This document shows, in pieces, positions 6,346 through 12,979 of a stretch of DNA of 38,090 nucleotides. This DNA is from Methylovirgula sp. GTDB taxonomy: Bacteria; Pseudomonadota; Alphaproteobacteria; Rhizobiales; Beijerinckiaceae. Within the stretch, counting starts at the first letter, position 1. The number at the start of each line of letters is the position of its first letter. The notes below the pieces were generated by a model. The model made no database searches. It was not told the origin of the DNA and saw nothing but the letters and a program-made list of their open reading frames with translations. A program made the translations under genes and the position numbers. The DNA lies in contig JARLIV010000171.1 in NCBI GenBank assembly GCA_031291555.1, positions 1-38,090 on the forward strand, given 5' to 3'.

Positions 6346-6557
6346 GGCCGCCTCATGTGCTTGCAGCCGACGCTCGAGCGGATCCCGCAGCGTTGGCAGG
6401 TGGTTTCTCCGGCTTGTGGCGGATGCACGCCGTCGCTGCGCGCGGTATTGGGGGGCACGACGTTGCCGGTGGTTTTTGCCGCGGTGGCGAAGCGCAGCGC
6501 GCGATCGAGCGCTTCGTTGCGTGCATGCTCGCGGAGCTGGGCGACGCGATCAGACAT
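6342..6557 (-). CDS. Small protein with C-terminal Cys pair, unknown
   Basis: 71 residues starting MSDRVAQLREHARNEALDRAL, a charged helix, and ending with CQRCGIRSSVGCKH. This C-x2-C-x7-C-x-H spacing could bind zinc. It vaguely recalls TraR/DksA-type C4 proteins but lacks their D-C-G-x-x-I signature, so I do not assign that family. ATG 6557 is chosen because it overlaps the preceding stop by 8 nt; the long upstream extension is a shadow of the next two genes. Confidence 0.55.
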   Translation of the reverse strand: MSDRVAQLREHARNEALDRALRFATAAKTTGNVVPPNTARSDGVHPPQAGETTCQRCGIRSSVGCKHMRRP

Positions 6558-6765
6558 GGGCCGCGCTTCCAGCCAGGTGATCGGCGACATGCTTCTGCCA
6601 AAGACGGAGATCTGCATCGTAGCAATGCAGAATTGCTTGCGCTGGCATGGCGCAGCCGCGCGAAACCTTGTACGATTTCTCGACCTGTTCATCGAGCGCC
6701 TGCGCGCGGAGGGACAGTTCGGCCGCTTGGCGCAACAGATCGAGGCAGATGCGGCATTTAGGCAT
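6550..6765 (-). CDS. Small hypothetical protein with C-x2-C start
   Basis: 71 residues. The start MPKCRICLDLL is followed by a long amphipathic helix (RQAAELSLRAQALDEQVEKS) and a second helical part with H-C-Y-D and W-Q-K-H. It overlaps both neighbours by 8 nt. No family recognised. Confidence 0.55.
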   Translation of the reverse strand: MPKCRICLDLLRQAAELSLRAQALDEQVEKSYKVSRGCAMPAQAILHCYDADLRLWQKHVADHLAGSAAHV

Positions 6766-7279
6766 CGACCGCCTCCGTCGTCAGACTGAGCTCTTCCGGT
6801 GTCGGCCAATGCCAAAATCCCTGGGCACCCCGCATGGGGACAGACGCATCCCAGACCTCGATATCCAGCATGGGCCAACCCCAGTTGGCGTGTTCATCTC
6901 GATCGCTGTCGTTGGCGCGGGGGACGCTGAATTCTTCGGCAATTTCCGGGCCGGGGCGGGGTTCGCCGACGATTGCGGTGCCCAGGCCACAGGCCATGGG
7001 GAGCTCCCCTCCGATGGCCATGCCAAGTATTGGCAAAGCCTTTTCAGGTACAAGGCAGGTTTCCGCTGCATCGACACGATGATCGTCCGACCTGTCCCGC
7101 ATGGTGAGAACGCGAAACAGATCGAGTGTTTCGAGCAAATTCATCTTGCGCGCGGCGGCATGGATGACGATGCGCTGGCCGATGATTGAACGCGGCGCGC
7201 GCCAGCCACGGAATTCGTAGGGCTTTGCGCCCGCAATGATCAGGCTGGCCCAGGGCTGCCAGATGGTGAGCGCTTTCAT
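6758..7279 (-). CDS. ASCH domain protein
   Basis: 173 residues with an unmistakable ASCH start: KALTIWQPWASLIIAGAKPY, then E-F-R-G-W-R-A-P, then G-Q-R-I-V-I-H-A-A. ASCH proteins form a PUA-like beta barrel that binds RNA or nucleosides and are frequent in phages. The middle (about residues 60-110) is a longer loop region and the end W-P-M-L-D-I-E-V-W-D closes the barrel. ATG 7279 overlaps the DUF5131 stop (ATGA). The physical substrate is not known. With the ASCH-like gene at 5041-5583 this makes two PUA-type proteins in the same operon. Confidence 0.85.
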   Translation of the reverse strand: MKALTIWQPWASLIIAGAKPYEFRGWRAPRSIIGQRIVIHAAARKMNLLETLDLFRVLTMRDRSDDHRVDAAETCLVPEKALPILGMAIGGELPMACGLGTAIVGEPRPGPEIAEEFSVPRANDSDRDEHANWGWPMLDIEVWDASVPMRGAQGFWHWPTPEELSLTTEAVDA

Positions 7280-8268
7280 GCCGCACCGCCCAGGCCGAAG
7301 GACTCGGTCAGCTTGGTGAATTGGACGGCGGGGAGGTTGATGCCGGTAGGGATAGCGTTGTGCTCGACGCCATCGAGCAGGCGGCCGGCGGCTTTCTTTC
7401 CGACGCGGGTGAGGCTGGCCAACTTGAATTGTCGCGCCAGCGCGCTATCAAACAAGTCAGGTGACTGGCATCGACCGTCCTGATCGATTACTTTGATATT
7501 GGCCCAAGAATTGCGAACATAGGGCGACCACTCACCCCACTGCTTAAAGAAATAGGCGATGCCTCGCGGCGCGCACCAATCCCGCGTGGCGCGTTGCCAG
7601 TCTGGATGCATCGGGCGCGCATTCGGGCCGGATTCTCCGCCACCGATTATCTGGTGGACAAAATCCCAGCCTTCCCAGTCGACGGGACCGAGCGCCGGCT
7701 CGTAACTGACGAATTTCACTGCGCCGGGCGTGGCGCGGAAATCCTCGCGGCGTTCATCGGCACGGGTCTGATCCTCAACGCTGACGCCGAGCCAGACATT
7801 CGGGAGGGGCCACTGCCAACGCGTCGGCAAACCGCCAAGGTATCGGCATTGATCGAGCACGCGCTCCGGCGTGGCGGGATCCTCGAAATAGCGACGCATG
7901 TGCGTGCTACGCTTGGTCAGGAACAAGTGGATATGCTGGAGCGTCAGCGCCGCGACGGCAAGTTCGCGATCGATCCATTCGACCGGTACGGATTCATGCC
8001 AGGCATCGCCGTGCGCGTTCCAGAATATCCGGCGCGGGCGTCGCCAGGACAGCGGGCGCCGGAGCCAGGTCTCGTTGAGCCGGACGGCGCCGGTCCAGAC
8101 ATGGCCCGCTTTGCTTTCCTGCGTCAGGCCGTTTGACGGGTGGTGGGGGCGCCCCATGCCGCCGGCGCGCATGGCGAAGCAATTGGCGCAGCCTGGCGAG
8201 ATCGGCGTGCACCCGCTGATCGCGTTGACGGTCGCATGACACCATTCGATGTTGCTGTTGTCAGCCAT
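7276..8268 (-). CDS. DUF5131 / phage Gp37-Gp68 family protein
   Basis: A 330-residue member of the Gp37/Gp68 (DUF5131) family. The start I-E-W-C-H-A-T-V-N leads to the cysteine motif C20-x6-C27-x2-C30 (GCTPISPGCANC), then the family motifs WHESVP, HLFLTKR, NVWLGVSVED, FVSYEPALGP, GGGESGP and YFFKQWGEW. The family is placed near radical SAM enzymes because of the cysteine motif, but the reaction is unknown. It is very common in prophages, often beside ASCH proteins as here. Length is normal for the family. The sequence shows no truncation. Confidence 0.9.
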   Translation of the reverse strand: MADNSNIEWCHATVNAISGCTPISPGCANCFAMRAGGMGRPHHPSNGLTQESKAGHVWTGAVRLNETWLRRPLSWRRPRRIFWNAHGDAWHESVPVEWIDRELAVAALTLQHIHLFLTKRSTHMRRYFEDPATPERVLDQCRYLGGLPTRWQWPLPNVWLGVSVEDQTRADERREDFRATPGAVKFVSYEPALGPVDWEGWDFVHQIIGGGESGPNARPMHPDWQRATRDWCAPRGIAYFFKQWGEWSPYVRNSWANIKVIDQDGRCQSPDLFDSALARQFKLASLTRVGKKAAGRLLDGVEHNAIPTGINLPAVQFTKLTESFGLGGAA

Positions 8269-8692
8269 TGTCGCGGGCCTCTGCGTAAGCCGTTAGGCGC
8301 TCGGCGGCATCGAGCAGGCGAGCGGCAGCCTCGATCAGTTTGCTGACCTTGAACGCGCAGCTTTCGAGGCGCTCGGCCTCGATTGCGTCTTGGTGCGCCA
8401 TGCTGATCTGCGTGTTGATGGAGATCTGCGACCATAGCGCGCGGCGCTGATCGAGCAGGTCGAGAGCAGCATGCTGGGTAAAGCTGACACCTTCCCGCAG
8501 ATCAGTTGCGTCCGGCAGCGCCGGAGCTGACGTCTGCCGTCCGGGTTCCGGAAATGCGCCAATAAACCAAGGCACTACTTCGCTAATATGATCGAAGCAT
8601 TCCAATTGACCCCGGCGGCTGAAATCCTCATTCAGCAGGGAGGCAACCAGATCACCGCGCTTGCTACGCTCGACCTTGACGATCAAAGTCAT
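8261..8692 (-). CDS. Hypothetical protein with C-terminal helical region
   Basis: 143 residues. The N-terminus (MTLIVKVERSKRGDLVASLL) is beta-like and the C-terminal half is a long helical segment rich in Ala, Glu and Leu (about 80-140) that may form a coiled coil. It overlaps the DUF5131 gene by 8 nt and the upstream gene by 4 nt. No family recognised. Confidence 0.6.
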   Translation of the reverse strand: MTLIVKVERSKRGDLVASLLNEDFSRRGQLECFDHISEVVPWFIGAFPEPGRQTSAPALPDATDLREGVSFTQHAALDLLDQRRALWSQISINTQISMAHQDAIEAERLESCAFKVSKLIEAAARLLDAAERLTAYAEARDNG

Positions 8693-9075
8693 AGGTCACC
8701 TCCCTTGCTATCATCCTCGAAATCACTAGGCACCGAAAAGCCAAGGAAAGCGGGAAGCGCGTTGCCAAGGGGCGGGATCTCCGCGACAACGGCGGCTAAG
8801 CTGCTCGGCAGCTCGTATTCGTATTTCGGGCGCCGATCCCACGCTGCGGCGGCCGAGCATTCGGTTACCTGGTAGAGCGAGCCGCCCCCAACCCAGACCG
8901 GCCCGAGCATCCAGTTGGCAAAAAGCGGCTCAACCATCAGCATGGCCGTGCCGAACCGGTTGACCTCAGCGATGCGGCCGATCAACGTCCGGTGACCGAT
9001 CACTTCAACGATCGCGTATTGCCCGGCGGGCATTTTTTCGGGATCGACGGGAATAAAGGCTGATGTTTCAGTCAT
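8689..9075 (-). CDS. Conserved mobile-element protein of unknown function
   Basis: 128 residues. The core AGQYAIVEVIGHRTLIGRI, then GTAMLMVEPLF, then GGGSLYQVTECS-x-A-A-A-W belongs to a small beta-barrel-like family that I remember from phages and conjugative elements in many proteobacteria, without known function. The tail is acidic (DFEDDSKGGD). Its start lies 3 bp after a tiny membrane-protein ORF. Confidence 0.7.
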   Translation of the reverse strand: MTETSAFIPVDPEKMPAGQYAIVEVIGHRTLIGRIAEVNRFGTAMLMVEPLFANWMLGPVWVGGGSLYQVTECSAAAAWDRRPKYEYELPSSLAAVVAEIPPLGNALPAFLGFSVPSDFEDDSKGGDL

Positions 9076-9078
9076 CGA

Positions 9079-9186
9079 TCAGGCTCCGAATAGGTCAATG
9101 GCGATGCCGATCAGAACGGCGACAGCCATCGCGATTGTGTAGGAAGCGTCAGGGTTGCGGCGGCAAAGGTCACGGATGCCCGCCAT
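9079..9186 (-). CDS. 35-residue predicted membrane microprotein
   Basis: ATG 9186 overlaps the stop of the upstream gene as TGATG and the ORF ends 3 bp before the next start. The product begins MAGIRDLCRRNPDAS and then has one hydrophobic helix (YTIAMAVAVLIGIAIDLFGA). The placement between coupled genes and the basic-then-hydrophobic layout support a real membrane microprotein. No family recognised. Confidence 0.55.
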   Translation of the reverse strand: MAGIRDLCRRNPDASYTIAMAVAVLIGIAIDLFGA

Positions 9187-9536
9187 CACAACCACCCGTT
9201 TCGCGCACAGGCGGCTGCCGCGCGCGCCAGCATGATCAGCATGGCCACCGCGCCGATCGCGAGCGCGGCGCGCGTGATCACGATCTCTGCGCGAAGCGCG
9301 GTGCGGGTCAGGCGAGTGAGCGAGCGCGCATCGCGCAGTTCATCATCGGTCCAGGTATCGATTTTGACATGGTAGATGCGGTCGGGTGTCGCGGTCCGGA
9401 TGGGATCCAGGGGAAAATCCCGATCCGGACCACGCTCCTGTGCCGGCGCCAGACCGGCAAATGCCGGGGGCGCCGGATGCGACCCGATCGGCTCAGGATC
9501 TCGGGGGCTAAATGGAAGGATGACGGCGGATTTCAT
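9186..9536 (-). CDS. Hypothetical protein with C-terminal membrane helix
   Basis: 116 residues from ATG 9536, chosen for its ATGA overlap with the upstream gene. The N-terminal half is Pro-rich and low complexity; the middle has TWTDDELRDARSLTRL; the C-terminus is a single hydrophobic helix (AALAIGAVAMLIMLARAAAA) close to the end, as in tail-anchored proteins. It is coupled to the next membrane microprotein, so the two may work together. It is not recognised as a spanin or holin, and its location in the early operon argues against lysis. Confidence 0.6.
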   Translation of the reverse strand: MKSAVILPFSPRDPEPIGSHPAPPAFAGLAPAQERGPDRDFPLDPIRTATPDRIYHVKIDTWTDDELRDARSLTRLTRTALRAEIVITRAALAIGAVAMLIMLARAAAACARNGWL

Positions 9537-10012
9537 GCGGGCATCTCCTCGATCAGGCGACCGCGCCGGGGCAGGCGATAACGCTCCTGCTCGACACGCA
9601 GCCAATGTTCGCGTTCCGCACGCAGGCGCGCTTGATCGGCCTCTATGCGCGCCGCGAGATTTTCATCGCGCGACAGAGGGTCAGACGCGGAGGGCGGCTT
9701 TCCGAGGATACGCGCGGGCTTGGGCTGCCGCGGATCGGGGGCGCGATCGCGCCAGTGTGGCTCGGGAACCGGACCCGCAGTGCGACGGCCGCTCGCGACG
9801 ATCGTGACCAGGCGGCTGTTATTTCCGCGCGCAACCATGATCACGCCGCGCCGTTCCAGGCGGCGAAGGATATCGCTGGCTTGCACGGCGGAGCCATCGA
9901 TCCGCGCTCCGAGAGCGCTGTTCGATGGGCAGCATTCGCCGGCATCGGCCGCGGCGACCAGAATTTCATAGACGCGCTGGTCAACGGGGCGAAGCAGATC
10001 GGGGCTCAGCAC
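9533..10012 (-). CDS. Winged-helix DNA-binding protein
   Basis: 159 residues from GTG 10012, which overlaps the upstream stop by 7 nt. A longer ATG start at 10081 would read inside the upstream gene. Residues about 9-75 form a winged helix: LLRPVDQRVYEILVAAADAG, then CPSNSALGARI (recognition region), ASDILRRLERRGVIMVARG and NNSRLVTIVASGRRT (wing). The C-terminal half is a basic, charged helix (about 100-159) with many Arg and Glu. It is probably an early-region regulator or replication accessory factor. Confidence 0.7.
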   Translation of the reverse strand: MLSPDLLRPVDQRVYEILVAAADAGECCPSNSALGARIDGSAVQASDILRRLERRGVIMVARGNNSRLVTIVASGRRTAGPVPEPHWRDRAPDPRQPKPARILGKPPSASDPLSRDENLAARIEADQARLRAEREHWLRVEQERYRLPRRGRLIEEMPA

Positions 10013-10383
10013 GGTGCACCCGATGTAGGTTCGAGCACGCGGACCGGCTTTAGCGTCGACAGAAACGCGGCATCGGCACATTCTGCGCGATCGGCGTGAG
10101 GCACGATCTTTCGGAAAGATCTGGAATCAAACCTTCGGCCAGGGAAGCGCGTGAAACACAAAACAATAAAGTCTTCGCCATTGAAGGGAACCAAAACCAC
10201 ATCAATGACAACGCGAATTTCGCCCTTAACCGGGCCCGGCGGCATTTGCTGAAAGGTGCCATTGCTGATCCACGACCCCTCGCCGATGCATTCGGCCATG
10301 TCACCGGCGGACCAAGACCGATCGAGCCCGATGCTATGTTGGGTGCAGCCAAGCATGCTGAGGAAAAACGACCGGATACCCAT
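10006..10383 (-). CDS. Conserved hypothetical phage protein
   Basis: 125 residues, beta-rich. Recognisable pieces are GLDRSWSAGDMAECI, then PVKGEIRVVIDVVLV, then FRKIVPHADRAECADAAFL. I recall similar small proteins from alphaproteobacterial prophages, always uncharacterised. Its ATG overlaps the GapR stop by 1 nt. No catalytic motif. Confidence 0.65.
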   Translation of the reverse strand: MGIRSFFLSMLGCTQHSIGLDRSWSAGDMAECIGEGSWISNGTFQQMPPGPVKGEIRVVIDVVLVPFNGEDFIVLCFTRFPGRRFDSRSFRKIVPHADRAECADAAFLSTLKPVRVLEPTSGAPC

Positions 10384-10619
10384 CAGTCGATCCCCAGCGC
10401 GTTTTTGTAGGTCTCGAGAATCGCTTCCATTTCGCGGCGATCGTCGGGCTTCATTTTGCGAAGGCGGACGATTTCGCGGACGATCTTGGCGTCATAGCCG
10501 GTGGCTTTCGCCTCGGCGTAGACGTCCTTGATATCGTCGCCGATACCCTTCTTTTCTTCCTCAAGGCGTTCGATGCGCTCGATCAACAGGCGCAGGCGAT
10601 CATCGGCGGCTTCAGGCAT
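10383..10619 (-). CDS. gapR: GapR-like nucleoid-associated protein (DUF2312)
   Basis: 78 residues. The start [23 protein letters not shown] and the end [20 protein letters not shown] plus R-x-E-x-E-A-I-L-E-T-Y are the DUF2312/UPF0335 signature. Chromosomal GapR of Caulobacter forms coiled-coil tetramers around overtwisted, AT-rich DNA ahead of replication and transcription and is needed for normal replication. Here it is a phage copy in the early operon, which fits a role in phage DNA replication or in altering host nucleoid behaviour. ATG 10619 overlaps the preceding TGA (TGATG). Upstream in-frame codons read through another gene. Confidence 0.9.
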   Translation of the reverse strand: MPEAADDRLRLLIERIERLEEEKKGIGDDIKDVYAEAKATGYDAKIVREIVRLRKMKPDDRREMEAILETYKNALGID

Positions 10620-10771
10620 CAGACATGGCCTCCAAAGGCGAGGGCAGAGATCAGGATGAGGATGGAGCCGAGCCCGGCCACGCCAGCGGCGAGACGCATG
10701 GCGCCTTCGCCGCGCGCCGATTTTTCGGCGGGCTTGCATCGCGCGGACTGAAAGCGGCCGGGCAGCGACAT
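10619..10771 (-). CDS. 50-residue predicted membrane protein
   Basis: ATG 10771 opens a 50-residue ORF with a basic N-terminus ([20 protein letters not shown]) and one hydrophobic helix near the end ([21 protein letters not shown]). It is the first gene after the internal terminator at 10847-10899 and is coupled to gapR by a TGATG overlap. No family recognised. Confidence 0.6.
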   Translation of the reverse strand: MSLPGRFQSARCKPAEKSARGEGAMRLAAGVAGLGSILILISALAFGGHV

Positions 10772-10930
10772 CGGGTATCTCCGGGCAGCAGAAACCCGCA
10801 TCCGAAAGCGCGGGAAAGCGCATCGGATCGCGGATGAAACATTGGGAAAATCGGGCGGAGCGCGGCCGGGGAATTTAGGGGCAACCGCGCTCCGCCCGAA
10901 GGCACCACCCATTGGCAGCGCCGCTCAGGG
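10772..10930. other. 159-bp gap inside the early operon holding a strong hairpin
   Basis: This is the only sizeable untranslated gap in the leftward operon. It holds the perfect 15-bp inverted repeat annotated as a terminator. A promoter for the distal early genes could also lie between the hairpin and 10771; I see no clear -35/-10 pair. Confidence 0.6.
10847..10899 (-). terminator. Strong intrinsic terminator within the early leftward operon
   Basis: Arms 10851-10865 and 10885-10899 are a perfect 15-bp, very GC-rich inverted repeat with a 19-nt loop. On the minus strand the stem is followed at once by ATTTTCCC, giving a short U tract at the correct place. On the plus strand no U tract follows. 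It therefore ends leftward transcription after the cro-cII-like genes unless transcripts are antiterminated, much like tL1 in lambda. Confidence 0.8.
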
Positions 10931-11467
10931 TTAGCGCGGCGGGCCGGTCTGGGTGGGCTGTCGTTCGGCAGGGGCAACGCCTGTCGGAGCGACATGCTCG
11001 GGAATGGGGAGGGAAGTTCGATCGCCCAGCATTAGGCGGGCGCGATTGAGCTCCACCATCGCCTCTTCGATTTCGCGGATGGCATCGCTGCGTTCGCGAA
11101 AGGTCGCGCCGGGCTGTGCCGCGATCACCAGCGCGGCCTCTGCCTCGCTGCATTCCTTGATCATGGTTGCGGCATGGCGCGCGAGCGCAATTCCTTCGGC
11201 AAACCAGTCCATGCCCTCAGCCTCGAGCATCGCGCGATAGGCCTCGAGGATCGGCGCGCCTTCACCGCCGGCGGCGCGAAAGGCCAGATCGAGCGTGATG
11301 CTGTCATCGATCGGCATGCGCTCGCGCCGTTCAGGATCGCCCCACGCACGCACCAGTCTTTCGGAGCGATCGAGCACACGCGCCATTTCGGCATAGCCGC
11401 CGGGGATATGGCCCGCGATGCGAGCCAGCGCGGCGTCGACGGACAAGGGCGCGCGCCGCTTGGTCAT
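10931..11467 (-). CDS. CII-like phage regulatory protein
   Basis: 178 residues. The segment LSVDAALARIAGHIPGGYAE, then M-A-R-V-L-D-R-S-E-R-L-V-R-A-W-G-D-P, then I-x-L-D-L-A-F-R-A-A-G-G has the HTH and dimer layout seen in phage regulatory CII-type proteins. The rest is a long charged helix (about 110-150) and a Pro-rich tail. Position fits: second or third gene after cro, before the first terminator. It probably acts at early or lysogeny promoters. ATG 11467 overlaps the upstream stop (ATGA). Family assignment is by pattern, so moderate. Confidence 0.6.
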   Translation of the reverse strand: MTKRRAPLSVDAALARIAGHIPGGYAEMARVLDRSERLVRAWGDPERRERMPIDDSITLDLAFRAAGGEGAPILEAYRAMLEAEGMDWFAEGIALARHAATMIKECSEAEAALVIAAQPGATFRERSDAIREIEEAMVELNRARLMLGDRTSLPIPEHVAPTGVAPAERQPTQTGPPR

Positions 11468-11667
11468 ACGCGGGGCCCTCCGGGGCCAGCCCTTCGGCAG
11501 CTGGCCCCTTCGGCCATCGTGGGGGAACCATACCAGCCACGATGAACTTTGAGCGCAAAGATGATCCCTCCGCGCGCCGCGCGCCGCGCTGCTGCGGCAA
11601 TGCATCCATTTTGGAGCATATTCGCGCTGCGGCGCAGCATAAGGCGCGGGGCGGAGGAGACCGTCAT
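11464..11667 (-). CDS. 67-residue hypothetical protein between cro-like and CII-like genes
   Basis: This ORF has exact ATGA overlaps with both neighbours, which is the main reason to accept it. The product is basic and has no recognised domain (pieces: MLRRSANMLQNGCIAAAARR, FALKVHRGWYGSP). Amino-acid composition is plain enough that it could be a fortuitous frame, with a shorter start at the internal Met being another option. Confidence 0.45.
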   Translation of the reverse strand: MTVSSAPRLMLRRSANMLQNGCIAAAARRAARGGIIFALKVHRGWYGSPTMAEGASCRRAGPGGPRV

Positions 11668-11975
11668 GCGCGAGCGCTTTCAACAGGATCGACGCCGGAA
11701 GGGTGAACGGCGGACCCTCCCGGCGCCCCCGCTCCATCGGATGGAGGCGAGCGGGTTTCTTCGATCGGATAGATGTCGGGACGAAGGCGATAACGCGAGA
11801 TGCCAGTATCAGCCTCTGTCGCAAGAACGTGCTCGGCCGGCAGCCGCTTCATCCGGTTCAGCCAGTCGAAGACCGTGGGTTGGGACACGCCGCGCCGACG
11901 CGCGAATGCGGCCTGTGATCCCGCGACCTTTACCGCCTCCTGAAGCGCGATTCGCATGATGTCCGAGTCGTCCAT
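11664..11975 (-). CDS. Cro/YdaS-like HTH regulator
   Basis: 103 residues. Residues 8-60 contain a Cro/YdaS-type HTH: ALQEAVKVAGSQAAFARRRG, then V-S-Q-P-T-V-F-D-W-L-N (recognition helix), then RLPAEHVLATEADTGISRY-R-L-R-P-D-I-Y-P. The D-I-Y-P ending of the domain is typical of this family. The C-terminal tail is Pro/Gly-rich. It is divergent from the short repressor across an 87-bp switch region and leads the leftward early operon, so it is the likely Cro counterpart. Confidence 0.85.
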   Translation of the reverse strand: MDDSDIMRIALQEAVKVAGSQAAFARRRGVSQPTVFDWLNRMKRLPAEHVLATEADTGISRYRLRPDIYPIEETRSPPSDGAGAPGGSAVHPSGVDPVESARA

Positions 11976-11993
11976 GGCTTGTGGTTATCGGAG

Positions 11994-12070
11994 TTCCTAT
12001 GATTCGACAATAGGAAAACCTTACAAGGCAAATTATAGGCAATCCTATAGGGTGGCCGGATCATGATAGG
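11994..12070. promoter_or_regulatory. Divergent switch region with repeated ATAGG half-sites
   Basis: Six copies of ATAGG or its complement CCTAT occur in 75 bp: CCTAT 11996-12000, ATAGG 12010-12014, ATAGG 12035-12039, CCTAT 12044-12048, ATAGG 12047-12051 and ATAGG 12066-12070. Two dyads stand out: TTCCTAT/ATAGGAA (11994-12016) and ATAGG-CAAT-CCTAT (12035-12048). A perfect leftward -10 (TATAAT, plus-strand 12032-12037) overlaps the second dyad. The sites lie between the cro-like and repressor genes and should be operators for both proteins. Confidence 0.7.
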
Positions 12071-12467
12071 GGCCCGGATCAAAGCGAGGCTGGCAGAGCT
12101 CAAACTAACGCAGAGCTACCTGGCAAGGCAGGTTGGGGTGAGTGCGCCGACCATTAGCGAACTTGTGCGTGGGGAATCTCGATCATCAACCCATCTGCAC
12201 GCGATCGCACGCGTGCTGCGCACGACACCTGCATATCTGACCGGTGAAACGGATGACCCATCAATAGACGCGGTGGCGCTTGCATTCTCGCCCGCTGACT
12301 TGGAGTGGCTTGACTTGCTGCGCTCGCTTTCACTGCGCGACCGCCATGCAGTGCGCGTTTTGGCAGAAACTCTTGCGGGAAAACCTCACGTTGCCGGCGA
12401 TCTTGACGAACCCCTATCTGTGCCGACGTTTCAGGATCTCAGGTTGGAATATAAGGGGGAAAAATGA
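12063..12467 (+). CDS. Short XRE-family (cI-like) repressor
   Basis: 134 residues. The N-terminal XRE HTH covers residues 3-60: ARIKARLAELKLTQSYLARQ, then VGVSAPTISELVRGES, then LHAIARVLRTTPAYLTGETD. The C-terminal part (about 68-134) is short, with DLEWLDLLRSLSLRDRHAV, and has no S24/LexA-type Ser-Lys protease. So it is not a self-cleaving repressor. It starts divergently from the cro-like gene with no clear Shine-Dalgarno, and an ATAGG site overlaps its first codons. It is coupled (ATGA) to the downstream membrane protein, so both are probably made in the lysogen. Confidence 0.85.
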   Translation: MIGARIKARLAELKLTQSYLARQVGVSAPTISELVRGESRSSTHLHAIARVLRTTPAYLTGETDDPSIDAVALAFSPADLEWLDLLRSLSLRDRHAVRVLAETLAGKPHVAGDLDEPLSVPTFQDLRLEYKGEK

Positions 12468-12925
12468 ATCCCGATATTGGCCGCAAAACCGGCTTGGCTA
12501 TCGCCACAATCGCGGCGATCGGCGCAGCCGCGTATTACGCGCGGGATTTTTATTCGGCTCCGCTGCAGCGCGCATTCATGAGCCGCGAGGACATTGCCAA
12601 TGGCGATGCGTGCATCGATCTGTTTGATAATTCGGTGTATGGGCTTGTGCAGGCGGTCAAAGAACAGATGCCTGATCCGGCCAGTTTTTCGCATGTTGCA
12701 ACGTACCATGTGAATTATTCCGATAATATCGGCACGTCGTTTCTGATGAAGTACCGACAGCGCGGCGCCCAGGGCGGCATGGAGTTTGCTGCCGCGCTGG
12801 GCAAAGTCAATCCCATGACGTGCAAGGCGGTTGTGACAGATGCCGGGCCAGCAGGTGCGGCGATGACATATCTGCAAATGCAGGAAGAAGAGCAATTGAT
12901 GGTCGGAAGAACGCCTGCCCCCTAA
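12464..12925 (+). CDS. Membrane-anchored protein co-transcribed with the repressor
   Basis: 153 residues. Residues about 8-26 (KTGLAIATIAAIGAAAYYA) form a membrane anchor or uncleaved signal. The rest is a small exported-looking domain with the pattern S-F-S-H-V-A-T-Y, then Y-R-Q-R-G-A-Q-G-G-M, then M-T-C, and two Cys (about 50 and 126) that could pair outside the cytoplasm. I recall similar sequences beside phage repressors in other prophages but know no function. A strong AAGGGGGA precedes ATG 12464, which also overlaps the repressor stop. Constitutive expression in the lysogen makes superinfection exclusion or another conversion trait a fair guess. Confidence 0.7.
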   Translation: MNPDIGRKTGLAIATIAAIGAAAYYARDFYSAPLQRAFMSREDIANGDACIDLFDNSVYGLVQAVKEQMPDPASFSHVATYHVNYSDNIGTSFLMKYRQRGAQGGMEFAAALGKVNPMTCKAVVTDAGPAGAAMTYLQMQEEEQLMVGRTPAP

Positions 12926-12979
12926 TCTGCCGAATCTGCAACTCTATCATTTGAAACCATTTCTCAGTATGTTCCGTTC

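Noticed and set aside
6342-6557. TraR/DksA-type zinc finger
   Set aside because: It has C-x2-C...C-x-H, but lacks the D-C-G-x-x-I and second C-x2-C spacing of that family.
9186-9536. Spanin or holin from the membrane helices at 9079-9536
   Set aside because: It is in the early leftward operon, the helix is C-terminal, and no endolysin is nearby.
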